From: Candidatus Woesearchaeota archaeon
Lineage (GTDB): Archaea; Nanobdellota; Nanobdellia; Woesearchaeales; SM23-78
Reading direction: 5' to 3'
Length of the DNA: 6,876 nt
Assembly: GCA_011372335.1 (NCBI GenBank)
Contig: DRSY01000052.1
Location: forward strand, 1-6,876
The notes beneath the pieces were generated by a model. It did no database searches and was not told the origin of the DNA. It saw nothing but the letters and a program-made list of their open reading frames with translations. Position numbers and translations under genes: made by a program. How positions within the stretch are numbered: position 1 is the stretch's first letter; every line of letters begins with the position of its first letter. Positions 5,946 to 6,876 of the stretch are shown here, piece after piece.

Positions 5946-6821
5946 TTATTTTAGGATTTGTTTTTCTAAGTTTTTTAAGATGTCTGAAAAATACTTGTTG
6001 TACTCTTCATTATAAACATTAACGGGTTTCATATTAATAGTTGATTGTATGACCTCCTTGCTGTAAGGAATCTTTTTAAGGATGGGTATTTTGTTTTTCT
6101 TTGCAAATAGTTCTATTTTTTTACAAAAAGTTTTTGAAATATCATGCTTGTTTATTACAATACCGTAAGGTATTCTAAAGTGTTCTAGGACACGCAACAC
6201 TCTTTTTAAATCATTTAATGCGGATGGTGAAGGTTCTGTAACTGCAATTGCGTAATCAGAGCCTGTTATTGAGGCTATTACAGGGCATCCAATACCGGCT
6301 GCTGAGTCTATTATTGTTGTATCTGTCTTTATTTTTGATTCTGATTCTTCTGCGATTATTCTTGTCTGACTAACAATTTCACCAGAGGCGGATTCTCCTA
6401 TTCTTAATTCTCCAGATATTAATTCTATTCCAAAATTATTCCCTCTATAAACAGAACCAATCTTTTTCTTTCCTTCTCTTATAGCACCTGTGGGGCATAC
6501 AACCAAACAAGCCTTGCAACCATTACAGGTGTCTGGTATAAAAGCAGGATACTTATCCTTAACAAATATTATTGAGTGCTGCTTACACACCTCTGCGCAC
6601 TTACCGCACTTAATACATTTATCATAGTTGAAATCAGGAATGAACTGGAATACGTCGCTTATTTTCTTTCTTCTTATAGATAGGATTAGGTGATCGTTCG
6701 GGCAGTCAACATCAGTATCAACTAATAGAACCTTTTTTCTCTGTGAAAGTTCATATGCAAGGCCGACTGTTATGGTTGACTTGCCTGTTCCTCCTTTTCC
6801 TCCTGTTACTACGATTTTCAT
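5946..6821 (-). CDS. MinD-superfamily P-loop ATPase with inserted ferredoxin domain
   Basis: This 291-aa cytoplasmic ATPase belongs to the MinD-superfamily group with an inserted 2[4Fe-4S] domain (COG1149 type). The deviant Walker A GGKGGTGKST is at residues 7-16, VDTDVDCPN at 34-42, and a DSAAGIGCPV loop at 172-181 replaces the usual DxPPG. Inserted at about 63-112 is a bacterial-type ferredoxin domain with C69-C72-C75-C79 and C99-C102-C105-C109, the last followed by Pro. It probably couples nucleotide hydrolysis to electron transfer or metallocluster handling; the family's exact reaction is not established. Such genes are often found in tandem pairs, so a second copy may lie upstream, beyond the window. 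The ATG has no ribosome binding site, but a TATA-like element lies about 25 nt upstream, which fits a leaderless transcript. DUF134 follows after 22 nt. Confidence 0.93.
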   Translation of the reverse strand: MKIVVTGGKGGTGKSTITVGLAYELSQRKKVLLVDTDVDCPNDHLILSIRRKKISDVFQFIPDFNYDKCIKCGKCAEVCKQHSIIFVKDKYPAFIPDTCNGCKACLVVCPTGAIREGKKKIGSVYRGNNFGIELISGELRIGESASGEIVSQTRIIAEESESKIKTDTTIIDSAAGIGCPVIASITGSDYAIAVTEPSPSALNDLKRVLRVLEHFRIPYGIVINKHDISKTFCKKIELFAKKNKIPILKKIPYSKEVIQSTINMKPVNVYNEEYNKYFSDILKNLEKQILK

Positions 6822-6841
6822 TTTTTTATTTATCTTTGAAT

Positions 6842-6849
6842 CTTAAATA
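6842..6849 (-). promoter_or_regulatory. Candidate TATA box for a leaderless MinD-DUF134 transcript
   Basis: The minus strand reads TATTTAAG, preceded by a purine-rich GAAACAAGAA stretch that could serve as BRE. Its centre is about 25 nt from the MinD-like ATG at 6821, so archaeal initiation would fall at or just before the start codon. The absence of a Shine-Dalgarno site before that ATG agrees with leaderless translation. Confidence 0.4.
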
Positions 6850-6876
6850 TTCTTGTTTCAAAAAGGGTCCTTAAAA

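Overview
The window looks like archaeal chromosome, AT-rich and compact. Eight convincing protein genes all lie on the minus strand, so transcription runs from the right edge (6876) to the left. Three things point to Archaea: a stand-alone DUF123/Uri-type GIY-YIG protein, a MinD-superfamily ATPase with an inserted ferredoxin domain next to a DUF134 (UPF0251) regulator, and TATA-like elements with GGAGGTGA-type ribosome binding sites. A DPANN or other uncultivated lineage would fit the small genes and base composition, but the window cannot place it. No tRNA, rRNA, CRISPR array, insertion sequence or phage gene was recognised.

Layout in order of transcription. At 6821-5423, a MinD-like ATPase carrying two [4Fe-4S] ferredoxin motifs is followed after 22 nt by a DUF134 helix-turn-helix/zinc-ribbon protein; this pair is common in archaea and anaerobic bacteria. 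At 5346-3497 come a DUF123 GIY-YIG-like protein, a ZIP metal transporter and a family-4 uracil-DNA glycosylase, with gaps of 35-76 nt. A 288-nt gap (3209-3496) follows, holding a TATA-like element and two doubtful small ORFs. At 3208-280 lie a short NAD kinase with a TTG start, an Mrp/NBP35-type ATPase and a pyridine nucleotide-disulfide oxidoreductase of the CoA-disulfide reductase/NADH oxidase type. The left 279 nt have no recognisable gene.

The shared theme is metal, Fe-S and redox metabolism. There are two deviant-Walker P-loop ATPases related to Fe-S or metallocluster handling, a metal importer, an Fe-S DNA-repair glycosylase, and NADP-supplying and NAD(P)H-using enzymes. A common pathway is inference from proximity only.

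The most useful observations are: (1) the DUF123 gene is clearly coding upstream of its first ATG, has no ATG/GTG/TTG in the extension, and best fits an ATA start at 5346 placed 6 nt after a GGTGAT ribosome binding site; this restores the GIY half of the GIY-YIG motif. (2) The Mrp-family ATPase contains no cysteine at all and lacks the CxxC segment that relatives use to hold an Fe-S cluster. (3) The ZIP transporter has the LIV-1-like HExPxExGD motif with Gln in place of the second His. Nothing here amounts to a demonstrably new multi-gene system.
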